Shown: one piece after another, positions 19,692 to 28,794 of the stretch | How the letters are laid out: every line of letters begins with the position of its first letter | Position numbering within the stretch: the stretch's first letter is position 1 | Assembly: GCA_963765625.1 (NCBI GenBank) | Contig: CAVXXD010000016.1 | Span: forward strand, 62,001 to 126,000 | DNA length: 64,000 nucleotides | Origin: CAVXXD01 sp963765625 | GTDB taxonomy: Bacteria > Actinomycetota > Geothermincolia > Geothermincolales > Geothermincolaceae | Direction: 5' to 3' | The notes under the pieces: generated by a model | The model's database searches: none | What the model was told of the DNA's origin: nothing | The model's input: only the letters and a program-made list of their open reading frames with translations | Position numbers and translations under genes: made by a program

Positions 19692-19913
19692 ATGTCGTGC
19701 TACTTCCGGCACATGAAGGACCTGCTGGACGAGGCGGGCATTGAGGTGACCCCCGCCAACAAGAAAGAAGTCGACAGCATCATCCATGAGTTCGTGGGGG
19801 TGGAGTACAAGAACTGTTCTCCTGCCTGGAAAGGGGTCAAAGAGGATGTGCTGGCCGACCCCAAACGCCGTCAGGCCCTGGTTACCAGGCTTAAAGCCGC
19901 CGGATTGTCCTGA
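19692..19913 (+). CDS. Conserved-looking 73-residue soluble protein, function unknown
   Basis: Starts with MSCYFRHMKDLLDEAGIEV, a pattern I associate with small uncharacterised proteins found in anaerobic bacteria and archaea, but I cannot name a family. Helical, with cysteines near residues 3 and 41. AAAGGAGA lies directly upstream, and a strong terminator follows, closing the 18-20 kb group. Confidence 0.65.
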   Translation: MSCYFRHMKDLLDEAGIEVTPANKKEVDSIIHEFVGVEYKNCSPAWKGVKEDVLADPKRRQALVTRLKAAGLS

Positions 19914-19930
19914 TCCTGATTACCTGGGCG

Positions 19931-19955
19931 CCGCTCAGCTGAGCGGGCGGTTTTT
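19931..19955 (+). terminator. Rho-independent terminator after the 73-residue gene
   Basis: CCGCTCAGCTGAGCGG (19931-19946) is a perfect 16-base palindrome, followed by GCGG and five T. Confidence 0.75.
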
Positions 19956-20077
19956 CCTTGCCCGGGTGGGGGTATAATCAGATGTAGGAAAACAGGCCGC
20001 TCAAGCAACCACAGTAATTTTTCACGAAACATCGGGACAGGCGTTGATTAACCGTATTGGAGAAGGAGGGATGATCG

Positions 20078-20635
20078 ATGGCTTACGCTTATGGGACGGA
20101 CGAATGGGTGAACGCCTACGACGAGTGGGCGAAAGGAAGGTTGGACGCCGCAACGCCGCCTTACATCATGGGCACGCCGGAGTGGGTGCTCACCTACCAG
20201 AACCTGGTCCAGGGCGACGATGAGTACAAGGAGGCCGCCAAGACTTGGGAGGGCTCCGTCGTGATCCACTTTTTACCCGAGCCCGCCGCCGGCATGGATG
20301 ACGACGTCTATGTCTTCATGGACCTCTGGCACGGCGACTGCCGCTTCATGCGCATCGTGCCCACCGAGGTGGGAGAGGCGGCCGACTTCGTGATCACCGG
20401 CGAGTACAGCCGCTGGAGGTCGGTGATGGCCAAGGAACTCGACACCATCAAGGGGATGATGCAGGGCAAGCTCAAACTCAAGGGCGACCTGCCTACCATC
20501 GTGCGCGCGGTGAAGGCCTCGGCTCGCCTGGTCGACCTCTCCGCCAGCATCGATTGCATCTTCCCGGACGAGGTGCCGGAAGCAGCGGACGTGGTTCGCA
20601 AGCTTCTGGCGGAATTCCACGAGAATTTCGGCTAA
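20078..20635 (+). CDS. SCP2 sterol-carrier-like protein
   Basis: 185 residues. The C-terminal two thirds fits the SCP2 fold: ADFVITGEYSRWRSVMAKEL followed by the helix KGMMQGKLKLKGDL and a final helix. In related bacterial proteins this domain binds a hydrophobic ligand. It is 10 bases upstream of the iron alcohol dehydrogenase and probably co-transcribed with it and the AOR, so it may present an oily alcohol or aldehyde to these enzymes; that is inference. A TATAAT at 19973-19978 could be its -10 box. Ribosome site GAAGGAGGG. Confidence 0.75.
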   Translation: MAYAYGTDEWVNAYDEWAKGRLDAATPPYIMGTPEWVLTYQNLVQGDDEYKEAAKTWEGSVVIHFLPEPAAGMDDDVYVFMDLWHGDCRFMRIVPTEVGEAADFVITGEYSRWRSVMAKELDTIKGMMQGKLKLKGDLPTIVRAVKASARLVDLSASIDCIFPDEVPEAADVVRKLLAEFHENFG

Positions 20636-20645
20636 GGGGGAAACC

Positions 20646-21809
20646 ATGGCTTACGACAAGGACCTTTCTTTCATCTACAAGAACTACACCCGGCTCATCT
20701 TCGGAATAAACTCGGTCCGTGACGTCAAGTCGGAGGTTGACGAGCTCAAGTGCTCCCGCGCCTTCATCGTCACCGACCAGGGTGTGACGGCGGCCGGCCT
20801 GGTGGAGAAGGTGGAGAAAGCCCTCGGGAACAAGCTGGTGGGCAAGTTCGACGAATGCCCCCAGGATTCCGGGTTCCACATCGTCAACCAGGCGGCGGAC
20901 CTGGCCCGTGAGGCGGGGGCGGACTGCCTGGTCAGCGTGGGTGGCGGCAGCGTCATCGACACCGCCAAGGGCATGTCCATCGTCATATCCGAGGGAGGCA
21001 AGCTGGAGGACTACTCCGGTTTCCAACTGCTCTCTCACCCCATCACGCCCCATATCGTCATTCCCACCACGGCGGGGACGGGAAGTGAGGTGACCTGGGC
21101 CTTCGTCATCAAGGACTGGGAGAAAAACCAGAAGATACTCTACGGCGACGATTACCTCATGCCCAACACCGCCATCCTCGACCCGGTGATGACCCAGGGA
21201 CTGCCGCCCATGCTCACCGCCACCACCGGGATGGACGCACTCACCCACGCCATCGAGGCCATCCACGCCCTGCAGGCCGAACCGGTCACCGACGCCCTGG
21301 CCTTCGGGGCCATCCGGATGATCATGGAATACCTGCCCATCTGCGTGGAGAAGGGCGACGACCTCTTCGCCCGCGGCCAGCAGCAGATCGCCGCCACCAT
21401 GGCCGGCATCGCCTTCTCCAACGCCCAGGTGGGCCTGGTGCATGCCATGGCCCACAGCGCCGGCGCCCTCTTCAAGGTGCCCCACGGCTTGGGCAACAGC
21501 ATCCTGCTGCCGTACGTCATGCAGTTCAACCTGGAGGAATGCCCCGACCGCTACGCCTACGTAGCCAGGGCCATGGATGTCTACGAGAAGGGCATGAGCG
21601 ACGAAGAAGCGTCCAACGCGGCCATCGAAGCCGTCTGGGACTTCACCAAGAAGCTGGGTGTGCCGCAGAAACTCTCCGAGGTGGGAGTGCCGGAGGACGG
21701 CCTGCCGGCGGTGGCGGAGCTGACCCTTTCCGACGGCGCGCTGGTCTACAACCCCAGGATGGTCATGGACGCGGAAGAAGTACTGGGGGTCTGTAAGAAA
21801 GCGTTCTAG
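20646..21809 (+). CDS. Iron-containing alcohol dehydrogenase
   Basis: 387 residues, group III alcohol dehydrogenase. Nucleotide-binding motif GGGSVIDTAKG, then PTTAGTGSEVT, and the metal ligands in TTGMDALTHAIEA (Asp and His), GLVHAMAHSAG and PHGLGNSILLPYV (His). Oxidises a primary alcohol to an aldehyde with NAD(P), or the reverse. The next gene is an aldehyde ferredoxin oxidoreductase, so alcohol to acid through the aldehyde is a natural reading. The frame is intact, unlike the AOR that follows. Confidence 0.92.
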   Translation: MAYDKDLSFIYKNYTRLIFGINSVRDVKSEVDELKCSRAFIVTDQGVTAAGLVEKVEKALGNKLVGKFDECPQDSGFHIVNQAADLAREAGADCLVSVGGGSVIDTAKGMSIVISEGGKLEDYSGFQLLSHPITPHIVIPTTAGTGSEVTWAFVIKDWEKNQKILYGDDYLMPNTAILDPVMTQGLPPMLTATTGMDALTHAIEAIHALQAEPVTDALAFGAIRMIMEYLPICVEKGDDLFARGQQQIAATMAGIAFSNAQVGLVHAMAHSAGALFKVPHGLGNSILLPYVMQFNLEECPDRYAYVARAMDVYEKGMSDEEASNAAIEAVWDFTKKLGVPQKLSEVGVPEDGLPAVAELTLSDGALVYNPRMVMDAEEVLGVCKKAF

Positions 21810-21870
21810 CGCGAGTCGATTCATGCCAGCACCAGAATATCTGTCAGGCGGATCTTAAAGGAGTGGGGGG

Positions 21871-23742
21871 ATGACCATGGCTTACGGCAACATGGGCAAG
21901 ATACTGGAGGTCGACCTGACCTCCAGGACGATGACCGACTTAAAACTACCTGAAGAGACCTATCGCGACTACATCGGCGGGGCAGGGCTGGCGGCGAAGC
22001 TCCTCTTCGACCGCGGCGACCTGGAAGCGGGGCCCCTCGACCCGGCAAACCTGCTTATCTTCGCGGCCGGGCCGCTCACCGGCATCGGCATGTCCGGATC
22101 CAGCCGCCTCTCGGTGGGGGCCCGCTCTCCCCAGACCGGGATCTGGGGGCAGGCCTCCTGCGGCGGCAACTTCGGCCCGGAGATGAAGCGTTGCGGTTAC
22201 GACGCCATCATCTTCAAGGGAAGAGCGGATGAACCGGTCTATCTCCTGCTGGAAGAGAACGGCGCGAGCCTGCAGCCCGCCGAGGACCTCTGGGGCAGGG
22301 ACACCTACGAGACCACCGACATCCTGAAGGAGAGGCACGGCAAGCAGCACAAGATACTGGCCATCGGCCCGGCGGGGGAGAACCTGGTCACTTACGGCTC
22401 CATCCTCAACGACAAGGGCCATATCTTCGGCCGTGCCGGCATGGGCACGGTGATGGGTTCGAAATACCTCAAGGCTATCGCGGCCATGGGCGAGATCAGG
22501 CCGGCCTACGCGGACCAGGAAAAGGTCGGAGAGATCGCCGAGCAACACCGGGAGATGGTCAAGGAGAGCATCTACTGCGGGGCCCTCTCCGCCTTCGGCA
22601 CCGGCGCCAACATGGAAGCCAAGATGTACGAGGGGGACGTGCCGACGCGCAACTGGGGCCAGGGCATCTGGGAAGAGGGGGGCGAGAAGCTCTCCGGCAT
22701 CGCCCTGGCCGACAACTTCATCGTCGATCACGCCTCCTGCCGCGGCTGCGCCGTCAGGTGCAAGCCGTTAGTGGAGGTCAAGGACGGCCCTTATGCCATG
22801 GAGCCGGGCCCGGGGCCGGAGTACGAGACCCAGGCGGCCTTCGGCACCATGCTCCTCAACGCGGATCTGGCGGCGGTCTGCCGGATCAACGACTTCTGCA
22901 ACCGCGCCGGCATGGACACCATCACCTGCGGTTCCACCTTCGCCTGGGCCATGGACTGCTACGAGGCCGGCATCCTCGACCCCGCAGGACTACGACGGCA
23001 TCAAGCTCAAGTGGGGGGACATCGACACGGTGATCGAGCTGCTGCCCTCCATCGTGGCCAAGGAAGGCAAGCTCGGCAAGCTGCTGGCCATGGGTTCCCG
23101 CCGGGCCTCGGAAGAGATAGGGAAAGGCAGCGACGCTTATCCTGAGCGACTCCAAGGGGCTGGAAGCGGCCATGCACGACCCCCGCTGCAACTGGGGGGA
23201 CGGCGCGGCCTACGCCGTCTCCATCCGCGGCGCCTGCCACGTCTCCAACATGACCTTCCTGCTGGAGTGGGGCGCCTTCGAGTATCCCGAGATCGGGCTG
23301 GACAAGAACTACCAGCCCCAGTCGGCCGAGTTCAAGGGCGAGGCGGTGGCGCTCACCGCCGACGTGGGCTGCATGTTCAACTCCGCCTGCTGGTGCGAGT
23401 TCCCCGGCATCGTCTTTTCCCTGACCCAGTGGGCGGAGCTCTTCAACGCGGCGGCCGGCTACGGCTACGACGTGGGAGAAACTGATGGAAGCGGCGGCCC
23501 GGGTATGGTACCTCCAGCGCTGCCTGGGGCACATCTGGGGGGCCACCGCGGCGGACGACCGCATAGGTAAGCGCATCATGACCGCGGTGCAGGACGGGGG
23601 CATCGCCGGCTCGGTGCCGGACATGGATACCATGCTCAGGGAGTTCTACGAATACCGCGGCCTGGGGGCGGACGGCCGCCCCACCCGCGAGGTGCTGGAG
23701 AAGTACGGCCTGTCCGACGTCGCCGACCGCCTCTACGCGTGA
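21871..23742 (+). pseudogene. Aldehyde ferredoxin oxidoreductase (AOR 1), three frame breaks
   Basis: Tungsten- or molybdenum-pterin enzyme that oxidises aldehydes to acids and reduces ferredoxin. The N-terminal domain is typical (MGKILEVDLTSRTMTDLKL, YIGGAGLAAKLLF, GAGENLV-like GPAGENLVTYGS, GRAGMGTVMGSKYLKAIA). Cluster cysteines appear in SCRGCAVRC and again near the end in CWCEFPG. The frame breaks at about 22984 (one extra base), 23140 (two bases missing or equivalent) and 23474 (one extra base); between them the protein continues perfectly into RGACHVSNM and WYLQRCLG. Restored length is about 620 residues, normal for the family. Start ATG 21871 behind AAAGGAG. Either a very recent pseudogene or sequence error. 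Confidence 0.9.
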
Positions 23743-24136
23743 AGCTGAGGCTGCAGGGTCTGGACGAGGAGGTCGCGCTGGGCTGGATTGAGCCAGAACA
23801 TCGAGAAGGAGAGCGGCTCTCCTTCCTTTAGGGATATCTCGATGTCGTTGCCGTTGCGCACCACGCCGGTTATGTCCTCCAGGAAGACCTTTTCCCTCTT
23901 CTGGTACCTGGCGTAGAAGGTGATGCGGTCGCCCTCCAGGCGGGCAAAGGGGCACATGAGGATCCACATCGTGAAGAGGGTCTGCCAGACCAGGCCGGCC
24001 AGGCCGACGATGATAGCCGCCGTTCTCTCCTGGTCGACGCCCAGGAAGAAGACGAGAGCGAACACGGCATAGAGCAGTGCGTCGATGATGAAGCATACCG
24101 CGCTTCTTTGAAATTCAGTGTCTCCTCTTTTTCCAT
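23733..24136 (-). CDS. Small membrane protein, PH-like cytoplasmic domain; N-terminus uncertain
   Basis: Reading leftwards, a membrane segment (ALLYAVFALVFFLGV) is followed by a second (LVWQTLFTMWILMC) and a soluble end, FARLEGDRITFYARYQKREKV, that resembles bacterial PH-like proteins. The continuous frame has only a GTG at 24065, which would cut the first membrane segment. An ATG at 24136 starts MEKEETLNF and joins the same protein if one base is missing near 24105. The 3' end overlaps the AOR 1 end by 10 bases, tail to tail. No function is known. Confidence 0.5.
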
Positions 24137-24159
24137 ATTCGTCCCATCATACAACAACT

Positions 24160-25062
24160 TCAGAGGTAATACTCGGTGACCGGATCCTCCCAGCGGTTTA
24201 CCAGGTGTTTCATGACCAGAATGAAGGGCTGGATCAACCACATGGGCGCGTCGAAAGCGGCACCGGGGCAGACCCGCACGCACTCAAGGCAGTAGAGGCA
24301 GTCCTTGCCGGCGCGCGGGGGCGGCAGGATGTCTAGGCGGCCGGTGGGGCAGCGATCCTGGCAGGTCCCACAACGGCGGCATCTTACCGAGCAGAAGCGG
24401 AACCTGGGGAACATCAGGCTGAACAGGCGCATGTTGAAGAAACTCGCGTCCATAAAGCGCAGTACCGGGCTGGCCGGGCGCAAGGATGCGGGGTCAAGGG
24501 TGTAGCGCTCCTCCGTCTCCAGGCGGCCGGCAACGGCACCGATCCATTCCTCGAGTAATTCCCAGTCGCTCTCGTCCGGGTGCCCTTCGGCCGGGGGGCG
24601 CTTTGCCCGGAAAAAGAGGGAGTGGACGCAGAGCACCTTGGCGGCTCCTTTTACACGATAACCCTTGCATTGCAGGGCTTCGGCCAGCTGGACCAGGGTG
24701 ACTCCCTTGCTCACCCCTCCATAGGTGGAAAAGACCAGCGCCGGGGTGCCCGGTACGTCCGGCAGCATTCCCATAAATGTGACCACCGGGAAGAGAGCGT
24801 GGTGAGCATAGGCCGGGCTGCCCACCACCAGCAGCGACGCCCGGCTCAATTCGTCACGGATGAAGCTCTCGATATCGCCGCGGCTTGCCTTACCCAGGTC
24901 GAGTTGGCTGGTGGCGTACCCTTGCCTTTCCAGCAGTTCACCGAGCTTATGGCTCACCTTGCGGGTGGTCCCGGCCGGGGATATATAGACGATGCATGCC
25001 TTCTCTTCCTGGGCCGGTTTTCCACGTCGAATACTTTCTATCCATGCCCCGGCACGGGCCAC
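24160..25062 (-). CDS. Flavodoxin-like domain fused to a two-cluster ferredoxin domain
   Basis: 300 residues. The N-terminal ~150 residues are flavodoxin-like: ACIVYISPAGTTRKV is the FMN phosphate loop and FSTYGGVSKG the second FMN region. The C-terminal part has two ferredoxin motifs, CRRCGTCQDRCPTG and CLYCLECVRVCPGAA. Such EFR-type proteins pass electrons between ferredoxin and flavin carriers in the cytoplasm. Start is GTG 25062, overlapping the end of the hydrolase gene, so the two are coupled. Near AOR 1, it is a plausible electron partner, by inference. Confidence 0.8.
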   Translation of the reverse strand: MARAGAWIESIRRGKPAQEEKACIVYISPAGTTRKVSHKLGELLERQGYATSQLDLGKASRGDIESFIRDELSRASLLVVGSPAYAHHALFPVVTFMGMLPDVPGTPALVFSTYGGVSKGVTLVQLAEALQCKGYRVKGAAKVLCVHSLFFRAKRPPAEGHPDESDWELLEEWIGAVAGRLETEERYTLDPASLRPASPVLRFMDASFFNMRLFSLMFPRFRFCSVRCRRCGTCQDRCPTGRLDILPPPRAGKDCLYCLECVRVCPGAAFDAPMWLIQPFILVMKHLVNRWEDPVTEYYL

Positions 25063-25774
25063 AGGGCGCCGGAGCGCAGGTGCTCGCCGTAGGTCGCGCC
25101 CGCCCCCTTGAGGATGGGATCGCCGTGACCGGGAAACAATTTGTCGAAGTCCAGTTCGGCCAGGCGGGAAAGGGATATCGCCGCCGCGTCCCGGTCCGGC
25201 GTGAACTGGGGCGGCGGCCCCTCCAGCACGCCGTTCTCCCGGCGCACCAGGTCGCCCGAGAACAGCAGCCCCCGGCCCCTCCCATAAAGGCAGATGCTGC
25301 CCCTCGAGTGGCCGGGCGTGTGCAGTACTTCCAGCCCTCCCAGCAGGGGGACGATGTCTCCCTCCTCCAGGTGCTGGTCGGGGGTGAAATAGCGGTAGCG
25401 GAAAAAGGGGTAGAGCGAGTAGTAAAAAATCAGCCGGGATACGCGGAATTTGAACTTGTCGAAAGGCTCATCGCCGGTGGTGTAGGGGGCGTCCTGCGGT
25501 GTGGATGGCCGCCCTGGCCCCGCCGGCGCGCTTCAGATGGGCGATGGCCCCGATGTGGTCGCCATGGTAATGGGTGGCTATCACCATCGCGCAGGTCCCC
25601 CGGACCGGCCCCCAGTTCCCGCAGGGCGGCACGGATGTGGGGGGCGTCGACGGGCCATCCCGCGTCGATCAGGGCCAGCTCCGGCTCAGTCACCAGGTAG
25701 ACATTAGAGCCCAGCGCCCGTTTCACCTGGTAGAGGCCGTCGTCCAGCTTGACCAGATTCTTTCTTCTCAACAT
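25038..25774 (-). pseudogene. Metallo-beta-lactamase-fold hydrolase, two frame breaks
   Basis: Starts at ATG 25774 with GGGAG upstream: NVYLVTEPELALIDAGWP is the first MBL motif. The zinc motif THYHGDHIGA lies in another frame, reached if one base is dropped at 25588; a further one-base shift at 25494 restores VLHTPGHSRGSICLY, LFSGDLV and FPGHGDPI. All MBL motifs are then present in order over about 245 residues, close to the family's usual size. Substrate unknown (glyoxalase II-like or other thioester/lactone hydrolases share this fold). It is divergent from acs and upstream of the flavodoxin-ferredoxin gene. Confidence 0.8.
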
Positions 25775-25842
25775 GTTTCAACTCCCTGAAAAGGCTGAAA
25801 ACGAGCTTGATAGGCGGGCTCGGACTTCATAATTATAGCAAA

Positions 25843-25871
25843 GTGACAAGCAGGCGCTTTTATGCTAAACT
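25843..25871 (+). promoter_or_regulatory. Predicted promoter of acs
   Basis: GTGACA (25843-25848), a 17-base spacer and TAAACT (25866-25871). The acs start is 85 bases downstream, leaving room for a leader; no riboswitch-like fold was recognised in it. Confidence 0.45.
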
Positions 25872-25956
25872 CTTCTATTTGGAAAAGCTTGTTTAATAAT
25901 TCCGCATCAGCGCGAGGGCTGATCGAGGAAAGTAGCTAGTTGAAAGGAGACAGTAA

Positions 25957-27943
25957 ATGACGCAGGACAACAATGGAGCAGGGGGAGAGAGAAAAATCCT
26001 TTACCCGCCGGAACAACTGAGCAAGAACGCTTACGTCAAGAACATGGACGAGTACAAGGCCATGTACGACCGGTCGATCAACGACGTCGACGCCTTCTGG
26101 GGCGAGATGGCCGAGACCCTCGACTGGTACAAGAAGTGGGACAACGTCTACTCGTGGGACGTGGCCACCAGCCAGTGCACCTGGTTCGCCGGCGGCAAGC
26201 TGAACGTGTCCTACAACTGCCTGGACCGGCACGTCAAGGCCGGCAAGGGCGACAAGGTCGCCATCAAGTGGGAAGGCGACGAGCCCGGCAACAATAAGAC
26301 CATCACCTACGGCGAGATGCTGGACCAGGTCAGCCGCTTCGCCAACGTGCTCAAGAAGTACGGCGTCAAGAAGGGCGACCGCGTCTGCATCTACCTGCCC
26401 ATGATCCTCGAGCTGCCCATGGCCATGCTGGCCTGCGCCCGCATCGGCGCCGTCCACAGCGTGGTGTTCGGCGGCTTCTCCGCCGAGGCCATGCGTGACC
26501 GCATCCTCGACTCCGACTGCCAGATCGTTATCTGCGCCGACACCGGTTTCCGCTCCGGCAAGCAGGTCCCCCTGAAGAAGAACGTCGACGGCGCCCTGGA
26601 AGAGTGCCCCAACGTCCGCAACGTCTTCGTGGCCAAGCACTCCGGCGCCGACATCCCCATGGTCGAAGGGCGCGACCTGTGGTGGTCCGACGAGATCGCC
26701 GCCTCCGACATCGCCGCCGAGTGCGAGCCGGAGCAGATGGACGCGGAAGACCCGCTGTTCATCCTGTACACCAGCGGTTCCACCGGCAAGCCCAAGGGCG
26801 TGCTCCACACCAGCGCCGGCTACCTGCTGCACGCCTCCCTCTCCCTCAAGTACATCTTCGATATCCACGAGGACGATCTGTGGTGGTGCACCGCCGACAT
26901 CGGCTGGGTCACCGGCCACAGCTACATCGTTTACGGCCCCCTCTGCAACGGCTTCACCGAGCTCATGTTCGAGGGCGTTCCCACCTACCCCAAACCCGAC
27001 CGCTTCTGGGCCGTGTGTGAGGACTACAAGGTCACCCATTTCTACACCGCCCCCACGGTCATCCGCTCGCTGATGCGCGAAGGCGAGAGCTGGATAGACC
27101 TCGCACGACCTCTCCAGCCTCAAGGTCCTCGGCTCGGTGGGCGAGCCCATCAACCCCGATGTGTGGCTGTGGTACTACGACCACATCGGCGGCGGACGCT
27201 GCCCCATCGTCGACACCTGGTGGCAGACGGAGACCGGCGGCATCCTCATTACCGGCCTGGCCGGCGCCACTCCCATGAAGCCGGGTTCGGCCAGCTATCC
27301 CTTCTTCGGTGTGGACCCCATCGTCCTCACCCAGGAAGGCAAGCCGGCGGAGACCGGGGAGAGCGGCTTCCTCTGCATCAAGAAGCCCTGGCCGGGCATG
27401 ATGCGGACCATCTATAAGAACCACGAGCTCTTCGTCAACACCTACTGGGCCATGTTCCCCGGCAACTACGTCACCGGTGACGGGTGCATCGTGGACGAGG
27501 ACGGCTTCTACTGGCTGCAGGGCCGCATCGACGACGTCATCAACGTCTCCGGCCACCGCATCGGCACCGCCGAGGTGGAGAGCGCGCTGGTCAGCCACGA
27601 GTACGTCTCCGAAGCCGCCGTGGTCGGGTTCCCCCACGACATCAAGGGCCAGGGCATCTACGCCTACGTGACCCTGAAGGCGGAGTTCGAGAACCTGGAC
27701 GAGGCCGATGTCAAGAAGGCCCTGGTAGCCCACACCCGCAAGGAGATCGGCCCCATCGCCACCCCGGACGTCATCCACTTCACCTCCTCCCTGCCCAAGA
27801 CCCGTTCGGGCAAGATCATGCGCCGCATCCTTCGCAAGATCGCCGACGGGACTTCGGACTCGCTGGGCGACACCAGCACCCTGGCCGACCCGAGCGTGGT
27901 CACCACGCTGATCGAAGGCAACGCCAAGCTGACCGGCAAGTAA
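25957..27943 (+). CDS. acs: Acetyl-CoA synthetase, AMP-forming, one frame break
   Basis: Makes acetyl-CoA from acetate, ATP and CoA with release of AMP and pyrophosphate. Motifs: YTSGSTGKPKGVLHT (P-loop), WWCTADIGWVTGHSYIVYGP, GSVGEPINP, DTWWQTETGG, DVINVSGHRIGTAE and the C-terminal PKTRSGKIMRR with the lysine that is acetylated in homologues. One extra G at 27103 shifts the frame; dropping it joins the halves exactly (SWIDL then HDLSSLKVLG). Restored length is about 661 residues, normal for Acs. The ATG has GAAAGGAGAC upstream. It is followed by an acetate permease, which supports acetate as substrate. Confidence 0.93.
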
Positions 27944-27998
27944 GCACTAAAACGATACTCAGGTTATTGGAACAGAGGAAAGGAGAGTAGAAGAAGCA

Positions 27999-28646
27999 AT
28001 GGCAGATGACGTAAAACTGGCTAATCCGGCAGTACTGGGCCTGACCTGCTTCGGCATGACCACCATCCTGCTCAACCTGCACAACGCGGGTCTGTTCAAG
28101 CAGGACGCGCCCATACTGGCCATGGGCATCTTCCTGGGCGGTATCGCCCAGATCATCGCGGGGATCATGGAATACAAGAAGGGCAACACCTTCGGGACCA
28201 CCGCCTTCATCGCCTACGGTTCCTTCTGGCTGACCCTGGTGTTCATCATCATCATGAAGCCTGCCCTGATGGGGTGGCAGATAGGTGGTAAAGCACTACT
28301 GGTGCTCGAACCGGCCAACAAGGGCTTTGCCTGGTACCTGGCGCTGTGGGGACTGTTCACCCTGCTGATGTTCGTAGGCACCCTCAAGGTCAACCGGGTG
28401 CTGCAATTCGTGTTTCTATCCCTGACCACCCTCTACGGCCTGCTGGCCGTCCACTTCGCCTGGTTCTCCTATCCCGGCAAGTCGGGCGCCGTCCTCAAGA
28501 TCGCCGGTGTCATCGGCATCATCTGTGGCGCTTCGGCCGTCTACCTGGCCCAGGCCGAGCTGTGGAACGAAATGTACGGCAAGGTCATCGCTCCCATCTG
28601 GCCCATGGGCGAGAAGGAATCCTACAAGGCTCCGGAGGACCTCTGA
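27999..28646 (+). CDS. satP: Acetate permease, GPR1/FUN34/YaaH (SatP) family
   Basis: 215 residues with six to seven hydrophobic segments. The N-terminal NPAVLGLTCFGMTT is the family signature and GLFKQDAPILAMGIFLGGIAQ follows. Family members move acetate or succinate with protons. It lies 55 bases after acs with AAAGGAGAG before its ATG, and a strong terminator closes the pair, so acs-satP looks like an acetate uptake operon. Confidence 0.92.
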   Translation: MADDVKLANPAVLGLTCFGMTTILLNLHNAGLFKQDAPILAMGIFLGGIAQIIAGIMEYKKGNTFGTTAFIAYGSFWLTLVFIIIMKPALMGWQIGGKALLVLEPANKGFAWYLALWGLFTLLMFVGTLKVNRVLQFVFLSLTTLYGLLAVHFAWFSYPGKSGAVLKIAGVIGIICGASAVYLAQAELWNEMYGKVIAPIWPMGEKESYKAPEDL

Positions 28647-28677
28647 AGAGATCCGGAGTAAGCAAACGTAACAACGA

Positions 28678-28706
28678 GGCCCCGGGTATCAGCCCGGGGC
28701 CTTTTC
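28678..28706 (+). terminator. Rho-independent terminator after satP
   Basis: GGCCCCGGG pairs with CCCGGGGCC around TATCAG, followed by TTTTCTT. Nine perfect pairs. Confidence 0.8.
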
Positions 28707-28794
28707 TTGTGCCCGGAAAAAGATGGGTATCCTACCGCCTCACCTCTCTTTCGAGGTAGAATATTTCTGGTATACATGGAGAGAGGAAGTGTTG

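Noticed and set aside
28723..28794. Longer N-terminus for the CoA-transferase fusion protein
   Set aside because: No ribosome site; the segment holds what looks like untranslated leader, and ATG 28795 has AGAGGAAG upstream.
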